This document shows positions 51,844 through 61,182 of a stretch of 64,000 nt of DNA, in pieces. The translations under genes and the position numbers were made by a program. A model generated the notes under the pieces. That model saw only the letters and a program-made list of their open reading frames with translations. It made no database searches and was not told where the DNA came from. The first letter of the stretch is position 1. Each line of letters begins with the position of its first letter. Source of the DNA: Cupriavidus sp. AU9028 (GTDB lineage: Bacteria; Pseudomonadota; Gammaproteobacteria; Burkholderiales; Burkholderiaceae); NCBI RefSeq assembly GCF_019795295.1, contig NZ_JAIMCG010000006.1, positions 1 to 64,000 on the forward strand. The letters are read 5' to 3'.

Positions 51844-54087
51844 TCAGCGGCCGGACTGCTGCACCAGCCGCAGCAGCGCATCCGGATTGATCGGCTTGAC
51901 CAGATGCTCGGCAAAACCGGCGGCCTTGCTGCGCTCTCGGTCGGCCTGCTGCCCGTAGCCGGTCAGCGCGACGAACCGGCACGAATGCTCGCCAAGCGTT
52001 TGGCGCAGACGGCGCACGAGTTCATAGCCGTCCATCACCGGCAGTCCGATGTCGAGGACGGCGACATCGGGTGCAAATTGCTGGACCAGTTCCAGCGCCG
52101 AGACGGGATCGTGCGCCACCTCCACGGAATGGCCATACGCCTTGAGCAACTCGGCGAGCGCTTGCGCCGCATCCACGTTGTCGTCAACCAGCAGCACGCG
52201 GCGCACCTCGTCGGGAACGACTGTCGGGTGCGCCTTGCCGGAGGCCGACGCCTGTTCCGCACCCGCCCCGGCTGGCAGCCGGATCGTGAAGACGCTGCCA
52301 CGGTCGGGGCCGTCGCTTGCCGCGGTCACCGAGCCGCCATGGAGTTCCACCAGATTCTTGACCAGCGCCAGGCCGATGCCGAGCCCGCCTTCCTGGCGGT
52401 CGATCTTGCGCGGCCCCTGATAGAACAGGTCGAACAAACGGGGCAGCATGTCGGCGGTGATGCCGACGCCGTTGTCGCGCACCTCGATCACGATCGTGCC
52501 TCCGCGCTCATTGCCCGGCCCGGTGTATGGCCGGCTGTCCTTCCCGCCGTCCGCGCCGCGGCCCTCATCGATCCATGCAGACAGGCGGATGTCGCCGCCC
52601 GCGTCCGTGTAGCGCGCGGCATTGATCAACAGGTTGGCGACGGCCTGCGCCAGCCGCACCGGATCCCCTTGGCAGACCAGCTCTTGGTCGACCGCGACGG
52701 TCAGCCGATGGCTGCGCTGCTCCAATAGGTGGCTGGCCATTTCCACGGCCTTGCTCAGCACGTCGGCGAGGCGCACGGTGTCGATCTTCAGAACGATGTT
52801 GCCCCGCGTAATGCGCGAAACGTCGAGCAGATCGTCGATCAGCCGCACCAGATGATCGACCTGCCGTTCGATGATCGCCTGTTCGCGCTCGGTGCCGGCA
52901 TTTCCGCGCATCCGCATCAAATGCAGCGCCGTAACGATGGGCGACAGCGGATTGCGCAGCTCGTGCCCGAGCATCGCCAGAAATTCGTCCTTCGCCCGAT
53001 TCGCGTGCTCCAGTTCGCGCAGCAGCCGTTCGCGCTGCTGTTCGGCCAGCTCGCGCGCGACGCGGTCGGTGGCATCGCGCGTGAAGCAGCGCGTATACCG
53101 CAGCTCGCCATTCTCGAAGCATCCATTCGAATGGATCAGCACATGCTTGATGCTGCCGTCCTTGCAGCGCAGCCGAGCGGGCTGGTCGTATAGCGTCTTG
53201 CCGGCCTTCAGGCTGTCGAGAATGTGGGTGATGACTGCACGGTCAACATGAAAGTCGCTGATGGGGCGGCCCACATACTCGTCGTAGGTGTAGCCCAGCA
53301 TCTTGAGCTCCGCCGCATTTGCCCACAGGATGGTGCCGTCGCCAGCCACACGGTGCAGGCCCTCGGCGGCGTTGTCCAGGAAGTCGCCGAGTTCCTTCTC
53401 GCGCCGGCGCAGCGTAGCTTCGGCTTGCCGCAGCCGCCCGACCTCGTTCTCGAGCGCCAGCGCCTTCTGCTGCCACACGGCGGCCTGCAGGTCGACGTCG
53501 TCGATCTGCGTGGTGTAGCCCGCAGCGGTCGCGTAGTAGTCCGTATGTACATCGCAGACGCAGCGAAAGTGGCGGGCATGCTCCGGACTGCCGAAGACGC
53601 GCTGGGGATAGGCGCACAGCAGCTTGAAGGCATGATCGCGCAGCAGGCCGTTCCACATTGCTTCAAGCCGAAGCGCCGCCTCATGCAGCCCCTGCTCGCA
53701 CAATAGCGCTACCATTTCGCCGAAGGCGTGGACCGGCGTCGACTGCCGTGCCTGCTTTGCCACCAGCTCACCGACCGTCTCCATGAAGCGCCGCTCGTCG
53801 GGCCAGCCGTCAACCATGAAGCGGTCCAGGGCGGCCTGGGCCGGCAGTGCGATCAGCTTGCCGCTGAACCACGGCTGGTTGCCTCGGCCGGGCCCGAGCC
53901 CGTGCAACATCGGCACCAGCCTGGCCAGGTGCTCCTCGGTCGCAATCAGGATGGCGCTGCCGCCGCGGCGCAGCGCTTCGTCGGCGAAGTCGCGTACGTC
54001 GCCGATCAGCAAGGCGTCGTCTTCATAGAAGCGGACGACGTGGGTGTCGTCGGGGTGCGCCAGCAGCGGGAGAGTCGAATTTGACAT
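51844..54087 (-). CDS. MEDS-domain hybrid sensor histidine kinase
   Basis: This 747-residue soluble kinase has an N-terminal MEDS (DcmR-like sensory) domain in residues 15-180 ([27 protein letters not shown]). A coiled coil, a PAS domain (about 240-350), HisKA ([12 protein letters not shown], His near 375), HATPase ([25 protein letters not shown]) and a receiver (LLVDDNVDA, phospho-Asp in [11 protein letters not shown], Lys in LVKPIN) follow. It has no membrane segment. It shares its HisKA-HATPase-receiver layout with the PAS kinase at 34032 but not the sensors. Confidence 0.9.
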   Translation of the reverse strand: MSNSTLPLLAHPDDTHVVRFYEDDALLIGDVRDFADEALRRGGSAILIATEEHLARLVPMLHGLGPGRGNQPWFSGKLIALPAQAALDRFMVDGWPDERRFMETVGELVAKQARQSTPVHAFGEMVALLCEQGLHEAALRLEAMWNGLLRDHAFKLLCAYPQRVFGSPEHARHFRCVCDVHTDYYATAAGYTTQIDDVDLQAAVWQQKALALENEVGRLRQAEATLRRREKELGDFLDNAAEGLHRVAGDGTILWANAAELKMLGYTYDEYVGRPISDFHVDRAVITHILDSLKAGKTLYDQPARLRCKDGSIKHVLIHSNGCFENGELRYTRCFTRDATDRVARELAEQQRERLLRELEHANRAKDEFLAMLGHELRNPLSPIVTALHLMRMRGNAGTEREQAIIERQVDHLVRLIDDLLDVSRITRGNIVLKIDTVRLADVLSKAVEMASHLLEQRSHRLTVAVDQELVCQGDPVRLAQAVANLLINAARYTDAGGDIRLSAWIDEGRGADGGKDSRPYTGPGNERGGTIVIEVRDNGVGITADMLPRLFDLFYQGPRKIDRQEGGLGIGLALVKNLVELHGGSVTAASDGPDRGSVFTIRLPAGAGAEQASASGKAHPTVVPDEVRRVLLVDDNVDAAQALAELLKAYGHSVEVAHDPVSALELVQQFAPDVAVLDIGLPVMDGYELVRRLRQTLGEHSCRFVALTGYGQQADRERSKAAGFAEHLVKPINPDALLRLVQQSGR

Positions 54088-54329
54088 AGGGCAGTGTGGG
54101 CGCTGCGCGAAGTCCAGGCCGCTATGATACGCCCGTGCTGCTTGACATCGGACCGAGCAATCGAGTCGTCTGCGTTCTCTGTATGAGCCGTCTATTGTTG
54201 CGCACGATTCAAGCGGCGCTGGATATGAACGACAATTGCGGAATCCGCACCAATCCGTACTTCACGGACTTGCGGTGGCGGGCATCGAAGCCATCCGCCG
54301 CGAGCACCGCGCCAACCGAGAAAAATCCA

Positions 54330-54626
54330 ATGCCCTTCATCATCGAGACCTTTGACAAGCCGGCGCACCAGCATGTGCGTCAGTCCAATCGGCCGGCGCA
54401 CCTCGCCTTTCTCGAACAGAACAAGCGGCTTTTGCTTGCCTGCGGTGCGAAGCTGAACGATGACGGCAGCGACGCCGGTGGCGGCGTGTATATCGTCGAT
54501 GTGGAAACCCGTGAGGCCGCGCAGGCGCTGATCGAGGCCGATCCGTTCCATCAGGCTGGATTGTTTGGCGAGGTTCGCATTACGCGCTGGCGCAAGGCGT
54601 ATCTGGACGGCATCTGCTGTCTTTGA
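54330..54626 (+). CDS. YciI-like protein
   Basis: This 98-residue YciI-family protein has HLAFLEQNKRLLLACGAKLNDDG, IVDVETREAAQALIEADPFHQAGLFGEVRITRWR, the usual His and Asp-Pro-Phe positions. Members form small ferredoxin-like dimers with possible dehalogenase or ring-opening roles. ATG 54330 matches the family start; the longer ORF from 54096 is not supported. Confidence 0.85.
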   Translation: MPFIIETFDKPAHQHVRQSNRPAHLAFLEQNKRLLLACGAKLNDDGSDAGGGVYIVDVETREAAQALIEADPFHQAGLFGEVRITRWRKAYLDGICCL

Positions 54627-54694
54627 CGCGCCGGGCCGCAAGCGATCGGGATCGCGATGCAGCCAACATGGTCGCTGGCGTTGGTCGGCACGTC

Positions 54695-55093
54695 CTAGGC
54701 AAACGCAGCGGCGGTCCTGCTGGCCCGGAACTCTGCGAACGCCATCAGTGCCACAAAGCCGGCTTGCCCGATCAGAAAGATCCAGCCAATCAGATTCGGC
54801 GACACTATCCCTGCCATCGGCAATACAAGGCTGCACAGCGTCCATCCGATATTACCGATAATCACGACGCCCGCGGCCCAGCCCGGCACTGGGGTCAATC
54901 GCGCGGAGAAGGCCATGAACAACGCGATCGGTAGCAGCAGAATGCCGGCCCATGTGAGAAGCGGGGAGGGCAGGTTCGTCCAGTGTCCGAGTTCGCGTGC
55001 CGCGACGATCAAGCCAACGCCCATGCCGGCGCAACTGATCGCATCAATGTTGAGGAGGACAGGAAGCGAGCGCAGCTTGGCATGAAGAGTCAT
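54695..55093 (-). CDS. Small integral membrane protein, unknown family
   Basis: This 132-residue protein has four hydrophobic segments (AISCAGMGVGLIVAARELG, LLTWAGILLLPIALFMAF, WAAGVVIIGNIGWTLCSLVL, LIGWIFLIGQAGFVALMAF). AGAGGAAAAACC precedes ATG 55093. The family and role are not recognised. The gap 55094-55418 contains no recognisable gene. Confidence 0.7.
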   Translation of the reverse strand: MTLHAKLRSLPVLLNIDAISCAGMGVGLIVAARELGHWTNLPSPLLTWAGILLLPIALFMAFSARLTPVPGWAAGVVIIGNIGWTLCSLVLPMAGIVSPNLIGWIFLIGQAGFVALMAFAEFRASRTAAAFA

Positions 55094-55418
55094 GGTTTTT
55101 CCTCTAGGCTGAGCATCCGAACCGTTCGGTGCCATCACGCTCATGATTCGCAAATCCTGTTCTGGCGTCGATTACCTTGGGCGTAATTCCACAGGAGTGG
55201 GGTGGACGGAACACGTTGGAGGCGTCCAGCGTTGGGCTACTGCGTATCAGTGCGCGCTTCAAGCTGAGCGGCCTCGGTTAACGCAATACCAAGCGTAACG
55301 TGTAAAGCCGCCGGTCAGACGGGGGCACTAGGGAACGAGGTTAAAGGCTATCGCTCCGGACATACGAACGGACAAGCGCTTTCGGCGTAGTGAGCCTCCG
55401 AACACGACGGATTCGCGC

Positions 55419-56045
55419 CTACTTTCGCAGCATCAGCCGGATGGCCGCCACGACATCTTCCCGCACCGCCTTCAACGGGACCTGTTTGGGATTGAGCAAG
55501 TATTGCATCGCCACCCCGCGCAGCATGCCCAGGATCAGGATAGCCACCCGCTCGGGATCGACATCGGCACGCACGTCGCCGGCCGCGATGCCGATACGGA
55601 TTTGCGCTGCGTAGAACTCCAGCGTCATGCGGGTGAATTCGGTCATGTCCGCCTGCAGGCTGCCGCCGAACAGCACGGCCTCGGTCAGCATGGCATTGAT
55701 CGCGCGCGAATGCTCGCCCGGCTTGCTCAGATAGAGCTCGACACTCGCAATCAGCCGCTCCACGCCGGAGGGGCGCTTTGACTGGCCCTGTTCCGCATCG
55801 AGGAAGCGTTGGCGGACATGATTGGCCAAAGCCCTGACGAACAGTTCCTTGCTGCCGAAGTGATGGGCGACAATGCCGCGACTGTACCCCGCCAGCGTGC
55901 CGACGTCGTTCAAGGTCATGCCACTGACGCCCTTTTGCGCTACCAGTGCCAGCCCGGCATCGAGCAGGCGGCTCTCCGCTTCCTTGCGCCTTTCCTCCTG
56001 GGTGCGGCGGGTGGAGGCGGCGTTCTCGTTGGTACGGTTGGACAT
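55419..56045 (-). CDS. TetR-family transcriptional regulator
   Basis: This 208-residue TetR protein has the HTH SGMTLNDVGTLAGYSRGIVAHHFGSKELF. It follows the DUF35-thiolase pair on the same strand and faces the acyl-CoA ligase operon across them. A dyad in the divergent promoter at 57891-57916 is a candidate site for it. ATG 56045 fits the family start. Confidence 0.9.
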   Translation of the reverse strand: MSNRTNENAASTRRTQEERRKEAESRLLDAGLALVAQKGVSGMTLNDVGTLAGYSRGIVAHHFGSKELFVRALANHVRQRFLDAEQGQSKRPSGVERLIASVELYLSKPGEHSRAINAMLTEAVLFGGSLQADMTEFTRMTLEFYAAQIRIGIAAGDVRADVDPERVAILILGMLRGVAMQYLLNPKQVPLKAVREDVVAAIRLMLRK

Positions 56046-56213
56046 CGGCGTGGCTGGATCGGTCGGTGCGTGGTATCGAAGCGCGTGTGCGTTGCCCAGG
56101 GGTGCCAGGGTCGGCCCTGCACGCAAGCGGCAGGGGTGCGAGATGCCGCCCCTGCGGCTGAGCATTGTAATGGCAGCACCGCCGTCCCGACAGCGGACGT
56201 TTACGCGCCGCGC

Positions 56214-57365
56214 TCACTCCACGCGCTGCAGCACGTGACCAAAGCAGACCGCGCCGAGCCCGACCATATGCGCGAGCCCCGTGCGCGCACCCGGCTGTTG
56301 GCGCACGCCGGCCTCGCCGCGCAGTTGCTGTGCGATCTCGGCGATCTGCCCGATGCCGGTCGGCCCGATTGGATGGCCCATGCCGATCAGCCCCCCGGAG
56401 GGACTGACCGCGCAACGGCCGCCGATATCGAAGGCGCCATCGCGCAGCAAGCCCGCCGCCTCGCCCTCGGCGCATACGCCGATTGCCTCAAGATACTCGA
56501 GCTCTTCCACCGTGAAGGCGTCGTGCAGTTCGATCACGTCGAGATCGGCTGCGGCGATGCCGGCATCGCGCAACGCGCACTGGACCGTCTCCTGCGTCAG
56601 GCGGGTGTCATAGCGGGCAGGGTCGTCATAGACGCGCTGGCTTCGCGCCGCCGATGACATCACCCGCACCGCGCGGTCCTGGTCCAGACCGAGCCGGCGC
56701 AGCCCCTCGGCGGACGCCACGATCACCGCGGCCGCGCCTTCGCCGATCGGCGTGCATTGCAGGGCGGTGAATTGGCCGGACACCTTCTTGCCGCCCATCA
56801 CCGCCTCCAACGTTTTCGCCTCCTGGCGCTGCGCGTGCGGATTCAGGCTGGCATTGTGCAGGTTCTTGACCGCGACCCGCGCGATGTCCTGGAACGAACA
56901 GCCGGTGCGGGCCACATAGGCATCGGCCAGCAGGGCGAAGTGCGTGAAGGGCACGATGGCGTCGTCGGCAAGGCTCGGAATCCCTGTCAGCGTTTCGGCT
57001 CGTGTGGTGACGGCGGGCTTGTCCACGCCCAGGGCGAGCGCGACGTCGCTGATCCCCGATGCGACCTCGATGCAGGCCTGCCGGAAGGCGGCCGATCCCG
57101 AGGCGGAGGCATTCTCGACATGGGTGATGGGCACGCCGGTAGCGCCGAGGTGGCGCAGCATCGGCCTGCCGATGGCCATCGGCAACAGCGCCCGCGCGAC
57201 ATAGGCGGACTCGACCGCCTCCCACGGCAGCCCCGCGTCGGCCAGCGCCGCCCGTGCGGCCGTGAGCCCCAGCGCCACATAGCTGGTCTCGCTCAGCGGC
57301 TGATAGCGGTGCAGCCCGACACCGACCACATAGACGGGCCTCAGCGCCCCCAGTGCGATGCTCAT
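56214..57365 (-). CDS. Thiolase-family protein with Ser at the nucleophile position
   Basis: This 383-residue SCP-x/thiolase-type protein has VENASASGSAAF where thiolases read VENACASGS, so the nucleophile position is Ser at residue 87. The C-terminal SGGLIGMGHPIGPTG, with the active-site His, is normal. It could act as a retro-aldolase or use Ser. ATG 57365 overlaps the DUF35 stop (ATGA), indicating a complex with that partner. Normal thiolase activity is uncertain. Confidence 0.85.
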   Translation of the reverse strand: MSIALGALRPVYVVGVGLHRYQPLSETSYVALGLTAARAALADAGLPWEAVESAYVARALLPMAIGRPMLRHLGATGVPITHVENASASGSAAFRQACIEVASGISDVALALGVDKPAVTTRAETLTGIPSLADDAIVPFTHFALLADAYVARTGCSFQDIARVAVKNLHNASLNPHAQRQEAKTLEAVMGGKKVSGQFTALQCTPIGEGAAAVIVASAEGLRRLGLDQDRAVRVMSSAARSQRVYDDPARYDTRLTQETVQCALRDAGIAAADLDVIELHDAFTVEELEYLEAIGVCAEGEAAGLLRDGAFDIGGRCAVSPSGGLIGMGHPIGPTGIGQIAEIAQQLRGEAGVRQQPGARTGLAHMVGLGAVCFGHVLQRVE

Positions 57366-57820
57366 GCCAGTCCTCCTCGTGCCGATGCGCCGGCCGGCCC
57401 GGCGTCGATGGCGGCGAAACGCAGGTCGCGCACCAGGACCGCCGGCTCCGTCCCCGGCACTTCCACCAGCATTGCCCGCATGCGCGTTCCACAGGAGGGC
57501 GGCGCCGTGGGCGAGGCATCCAGCAACGTGCGCACGACCGGGCCATCGTCGAGCCGAACCGTGCCGATCACGAAGGGCGCGGTCCGCTCCGGCCGCGCGT
57601 GCATATGGACTGTCGCGCGCGCCAGCAGCGTTCCCGTCCCCGCCAGGGTGGCGGGGGCCAGGGCGTCGCCATGCGCTCCGCATTGCTCGCAGCCATAGCG
57701 CTGCAGCGGGAAGAAGACGTAGCCGCAGGCCAGGCAGCGCCCGCCCTTGAGGCTGGCGCTGCCGGTCGCGCCGGGGCCGCCAGCTTCGTACAGGGACGGC
57801 TTCAACAGAGGTGTCGTCAT
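57362..57820 (-). CDS. DUF35 OB-fold/zinc-ribbon partner of thiolase-like protein
   Basis: This 152-residue DUF35 protein has C29-x2-C32 and C44-x2-C47 zinc-ribbon pairs, then an OB-fold region ending VLVRDLRFAA. ATG 57820 has AAGGAACC upstream. It is first in the DUF35-thiolase-TetR direction and divergent from the acyl-CoA ligase operon. It is the second DUF35-thiolase pair in the window; the order here is reversed relative to the first. Confidence 0.88.
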   Translation of the reverse strand: MTTPLLKPSLYEAGGPGATGSASLKGGRCLACGYVFFPLQRYGCEQCGAHGDALAPATLAGTGTLLARATVHMHARPERTAPFVIGTVRLDDGPVVRTLLDASPTAPPSCGTRMRAMLVEVPGTEPAVLVRDLRFAAIDAGPAGASARGGLA

Positions 57821-57890
57821 GTGGGGTTCCTTGTCACGGTGCTCCCATCGTAGGCGCGCACGTGGGCGACGCGAATACGGGAATCCACCA

Positions 57891-57916
57891 ACTAGCTTGT
57901 CAACCAGCAAGTAAGT
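57891..57916. promoter_or_regulatory. Inverted repeat in the divergent promoter (TetR candidate)
   Basis: ACTAGCTTG (57891-57899) and CAAGTAAGT (57908-57916) form an inverted repeat with 7 of 9 matches over an 8-bp spacer. It lies between the DUF35-thiolase genes and the acyl-CoA ligase operon, well placed for the nearby TetR protein to control both. Confidence 0.5.
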
Positions 57917-57966
57917 AGATTGCATTCCATCGACGTTATGCGGCCTCGGGCCGCGGGCACTTCCCC

Positions 57967-59514
57967 ATGACGCAAGCACGCATTGGCGGCATCGAATACT
58001 GGGCGCAACACAAGCCCCATGAGGTGGCCTTTATCGAAGGCGAACGCGCGCTGACGTGGTCGCAACTGGACGAGCATGCCAACCGTCTTGCCGAGGGATT
58101 GCACCGGCGCGGCATCGGCGAGGGCGATATCGTCGCGGTCCGCACCCTGGTGCGGCTCGAGTGGGTCGTGACCGCCGGCGCGCTGGCAAAGCTGGATTGC
58201 GCGCTGCTCGGCGTCAACTGGCGCCTGACGGCCTCGGAGGCACAGCACTTGCTGGACGACAGTGGCGCCACCGCGCTGATCTGCGACGGCGCCGAACTGA
58301 CCGAGGCGGCGATGGCCGTGCAGCGCGCCGGACTTAGCCTCGCCGTGTCGATCGACGCGCCGCATCCGGCTTTCGTCAGCTACGCCGACCTCATTGCGGC
58401 ACCCGCCGTGCCACGCCAGTCGCAAGCCGAGCCGCGGCTGCTGATCTATACCTCGGGCACTACCGGCGTACCCAAGGGCGTGGCGATGGGGCAGGGGGAC
58501 GGAACCGATCCCGCCGTGCTGCGCGAATACCGCGAAAGCATCGAGGCGGCGGCCGGCGTGGGAGAAGTGGGCGTCCAGCTCGTGACCATGCCGATGCACC
58601 ATGCATCAGGGCCCAGTCAGGTCTGGGGTGCGATCCGCAAGGGTCGCCGTGTCGTGCTGATGCGCCGCTTCGAACCCGAAGCCGCGCTGCGGGCGATCCA
58701 GGACCATCGCGTGGAGATGTGGGCAGGCGTCCCCACCATGTTCAAGCGCCTGGCCGGGCTGCCGCCAGAGACCCTGAAGGGCTACGACTTGTCGTCGATC
58801 CGCCGGGTATCGGTGGGCGCGGCGCCGGTCCCCTATGCGCTGAAGCTATGGATGCTCGACACCTTCGGCCGCCATGCGCTGCAGGAGAACTATGGCGCGA
58901 CGGAAGTCGGCATGGTGTGCGCGCTGACGCCGGAAATGCAGGAACGCAAGCCGGGCTCGAGCGGCAAGTTGTTCCGCCACGCGCAGGTGGAGGTGCGCGA
59001 CGCGCAGGGCGGCTTGCTGCCGCGCGGCCAGATCGGCGAACTGTGGGTGAGGACCCCGGTGACCATCGCGCGCTATCTGAACGCTGGTCCGATGGACGCC
59101 GAGACCATGGACGCGCGCGGCTTCTTTCGCGTGGGCGACGTGGGCTACCTTGACGACGAGGACTATCTGTTCATCACCGATCGCGTCAAGGACATGATCA
59201 TCTCCGGCGGCGTGAACATCTATCCGGCCGAGATCGAGGCTGCGCTGATGCGCCACGGGGCAATCGAAGACGTGGCCGTCATCGGCATTCCCCACGACGA
59301 GTTCGGCGAGCAGGTCATGGCCTTCTGCCAACTCAAGCCGGGCCGCTCGGCCCACGCCGCCGAACTGATGGCGCATTGCGCTCAGCACCTGGCCTCGTAC
59401 AAGCGGCCACGACGATTCGAATTCGTCGCGGATCTGCCGCGCAACGGCATGGGCAAGGTGCTGAAGCGCGAATTGAGAGACCCCTACTGGATCGGAAAGG
59501 AACGCAAGGTATGA
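57967..59514 (+). CDS. AMP-forming acyl-CoA ligase
   Basis: This 515-residue ANL ligase has YTSGTTGVPKGVA, YGATEVG, RVKDMIISGGVNIYPAEIE and the catalytic Lys in NGMGKVLKRELRD. It is the first gene of a plus-strand operon and overlaps the SDR start by 4 bp (ATGA). It would make the CoA ester that the SDR, hydratase and divergent thiolase-like proteins process. Substrate unknown. Confidence 0.92.
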   Translation: MTQARIGGIEYWAQHKPHEVAFIEGERALTWSQLDEHANRLAEGLHRRGIGEGDIVAVRTLVRLEWVVTAGALAKLDCALLGVNWRLTASEAQHLLDDSGATALICDGAELTEAAMAVQRAGLSLAVSIDAPHPAFVSYADLIAAPAVPRQSQAEPRLLIYTSGTTGVPKGVAMGQGDGTDPAVLREYRESIEAAAGVGEVGVQLVTMPMHHASGPSQVWGAIRKGRRVVLMRRFEPEAALRAIQDHRVEMWAGVPTMFKRLAGLPPETLKGYDLSSIRRVSVGAAPVPYALKLWMLDTFGRHALQENYGATEVGMVCALTPEMQERKPGSSGKLFRHAQVEVRDAQGGLLPRGQIGELWVRTPVTIARYLNAGPMDAETMDARGFFRVGDVGYLDDEDYLFITDRVKDMIISGGVNIYPAEIEAALMRHGAIEDVAVIGIPHDEFGEQVMAFCQLKPGRSAHAAELMAHCAQHLASYKRPRRFEFVADLPRNGMGKVLKRELRDPYWIGKERKV

Positions 59515-60299
59515 ACGACATCCTCACTTTGACAGGCCGCGTGGCGCTGGTGACCGGCGCGGGCCAGGGCGTGGGACAGCAGGTGGCCGAGCATTTCGCC
59601 GCGCATGACGCCACCGTGATTGTCAACGACTATTTTGCGGAGCGCGCGCAGTCGGTGGCGGACGCGATCACCGCACGGGGCGGCAAGGCCTTCGCGGTAC
59701 AGGCCGACGTGACGAGCCTGGAGAGCGTCAAGGCGATGTTCGCGCAAGCCCGCGAACTGGCCGGTCCCATCGATATCCTGGTCAATAACGCCGGCAATCT
59801 CGGCGCCACGCCGTCGCCCGATGCGCGCAAGCCGTTCTGGGAGCATGGCCCCGAGGTATGGGCTGGCGCCATCGACGTCAATCTGTACGGCGTGATCAAT
59901 TGCACCAGCGCCGCCACGCCCGACATGATCGAGAGGCAGCGCGGTCGCATCATCACCATCATCTCCGATGCGGGGCGTGTGGGGGAAGCCGGCCTGGAGG
60001 TCTACTCCGCGGCGAAGGCGGGCGCTGCGGGCTTCATGCGCGCGGTTGCCCGATCGCTGGGACGCTATCAGGTGACGGCCAACTGCGTGGCGATCTCCGC
60101 GACCTTCACGCCGGCAATCGAGAAACGCCTGAAGGACAACCCCGAAATGCTGAAGAAGATGATGTCGAAGTACGTGATCCGCCGGCCGGGGAAGCCGACC
60201 GATGTGGCGAATATGGTGCTGTTCATCGCATCGGACGCGAGCGAGTGGATCACCGGGCAAACCTACCCGGTCAATGGCGGCTACGCCTTTGCGGTGTGA
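59511..60299 (+). CDS. Short-chain dehydrogenase (3-hydroxyacyl-CoA type possible)
   Basis: This 262-residue SDR has TGAGQGVGQ, NNAG, catalytic Ser in IISDAG, YSAAK and C-terminal ITGQTYPVNGG. It overlaps the ligase gene and precedes the hydratase by 7 bp, so it probably oxidises a hydroxyacyl-CoA made in this pathway. That role is inferred from position. Confidence 0.9.
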   Translation: MNDILTLTGRVALVTGAGQGVGQQVAEHFAAHDATVIVNDYFAERAQSVADAITARGGKAFAVQADVTSLESVKAMFAQARELAGPIDILVNNAGNLGATPSPDARKPFWEHGPEVWAGAIDVNLYGVINCTSAATPDMIERQRGRIITIISDAGRVGEAGLEVYSAAKAGAAGFMRAVARSLGRYQVTANCVAISATFTPAIEKRLKDNPEMLKKMMSKYVIRRPGKPTDVANMVLFIASDASEWITGQTYPVNGGYAFAV

Positions 60300-60306
60300 G
60301 GGAGCC

Positions 60307-61077
60307 ATGAGCGAACAAGGCAGCATTCTTACCCGCCGCCAGGGAAATCTGCTGGTGATCACCATCAACCGTCCCGCGGCCCGCAATGCCTTCGACCGCG
60401 AGACCGCCGAGGGCATGGCGGCGGCGATGGACCAGCTCGATGCGGACCCAAGCCTTTTCGTCGGCATCATCACCGGCGCGGGCGGCACCTTCTGCGCCGG
60501 CGCCGACCTCAAGGCCGTAGCCCGCGGCGAGCGCGCCTCGGTGCCCGAACGCGGTGGCTTCGGCATGTTCGCGCGGCCGTCGACCAAGCCGCTGATTGCC
60601 GCGGTCGAGGGCTTTGCGGTCGGCGGCGGCCTGGAGCTGTGCCTCAGTTGCGATCTGGTGGTGGCCGCCAGCGACGCGCGCCTGGGCCTGCCCGAAGTGC
60701 GGCATGGCGTTGTCGCCATCGGCGGCGGCCTGTTCCGCCTGCCGCGACGCATGCCGCATCACCTCGCCATGGAACTGGCCCTGACAGGCGAACTGCGCGA
60801 CGCCGAATTCTTCCATCGCCATGGCGTGATCAACCGGCTGGTGGCGCCGGGCACCGCGCTGGACGAAGCCATTGCCTGGGGCGAGGCGCTGCTGGTCAGC
60901 TCGCCACTGGCGATGGCGGCCAGCAAGGCCATCGTCGCGGGCGCGGCCGACTGGACCGAGCACGAGGCATGGCAAGCACAGATGCCCATTGCCGCCAAGG
61001 CGATCCAGTCCGAAGACCGGCACGAAGGCCTGCGGGCCTTCGCCGAGAAGCGGCGGCCCGACTGGAAGGGCCGCTGA
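60307..61077 (+). CDS. Enoyl-CoA hydratase/isomerase (crotonase) family
   Basis: This 256-residue crotonase has the oxyanion region GAGGTFCAGADLKA and EGFAVGGGLELCLSCD. The two usual catalytic Glu sites are seen in LPEVRHGVV and AMELALTG. It follows the SDR by 7 bp and completes a ligase-SDR-hydratase set typical of CoA-dependent breakdown. Its product could feed the divergent thiolase-like protein. Confidence 0.92.
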   Translation: MSEQGSILTRRQGNLLVITINRPAARNAFDRETAEGMAAAMDQLDADPSLFVGIITGAGGTFCAGADLKAVARGERASVPERGGFGMFARPSTKPLIAAVEGFAVGGGLELCLSCDLVVAASDARLGLPEVRHGVVAIGGGLFRLPRRMPHHLAMELALTGELRDAEFFHRHGVINRLVAPGTALDEAIAWGEALLVSSPLAMAASKAIVAGAADWTEHEAWQAQMPIAAKAIQSEDRHEGLRAFAEKRRPDWKGR

Positions 61078-61182
61078 TCCGACCGCACGCCGTGCCACAC
61101 GATGGCCCGGCGCCACCGTGACAAGAGGCGCTGCCACCGTAGCGCGCCCGCCGCACAGGCCAGGCAAGGCCAAGGAGACGAC

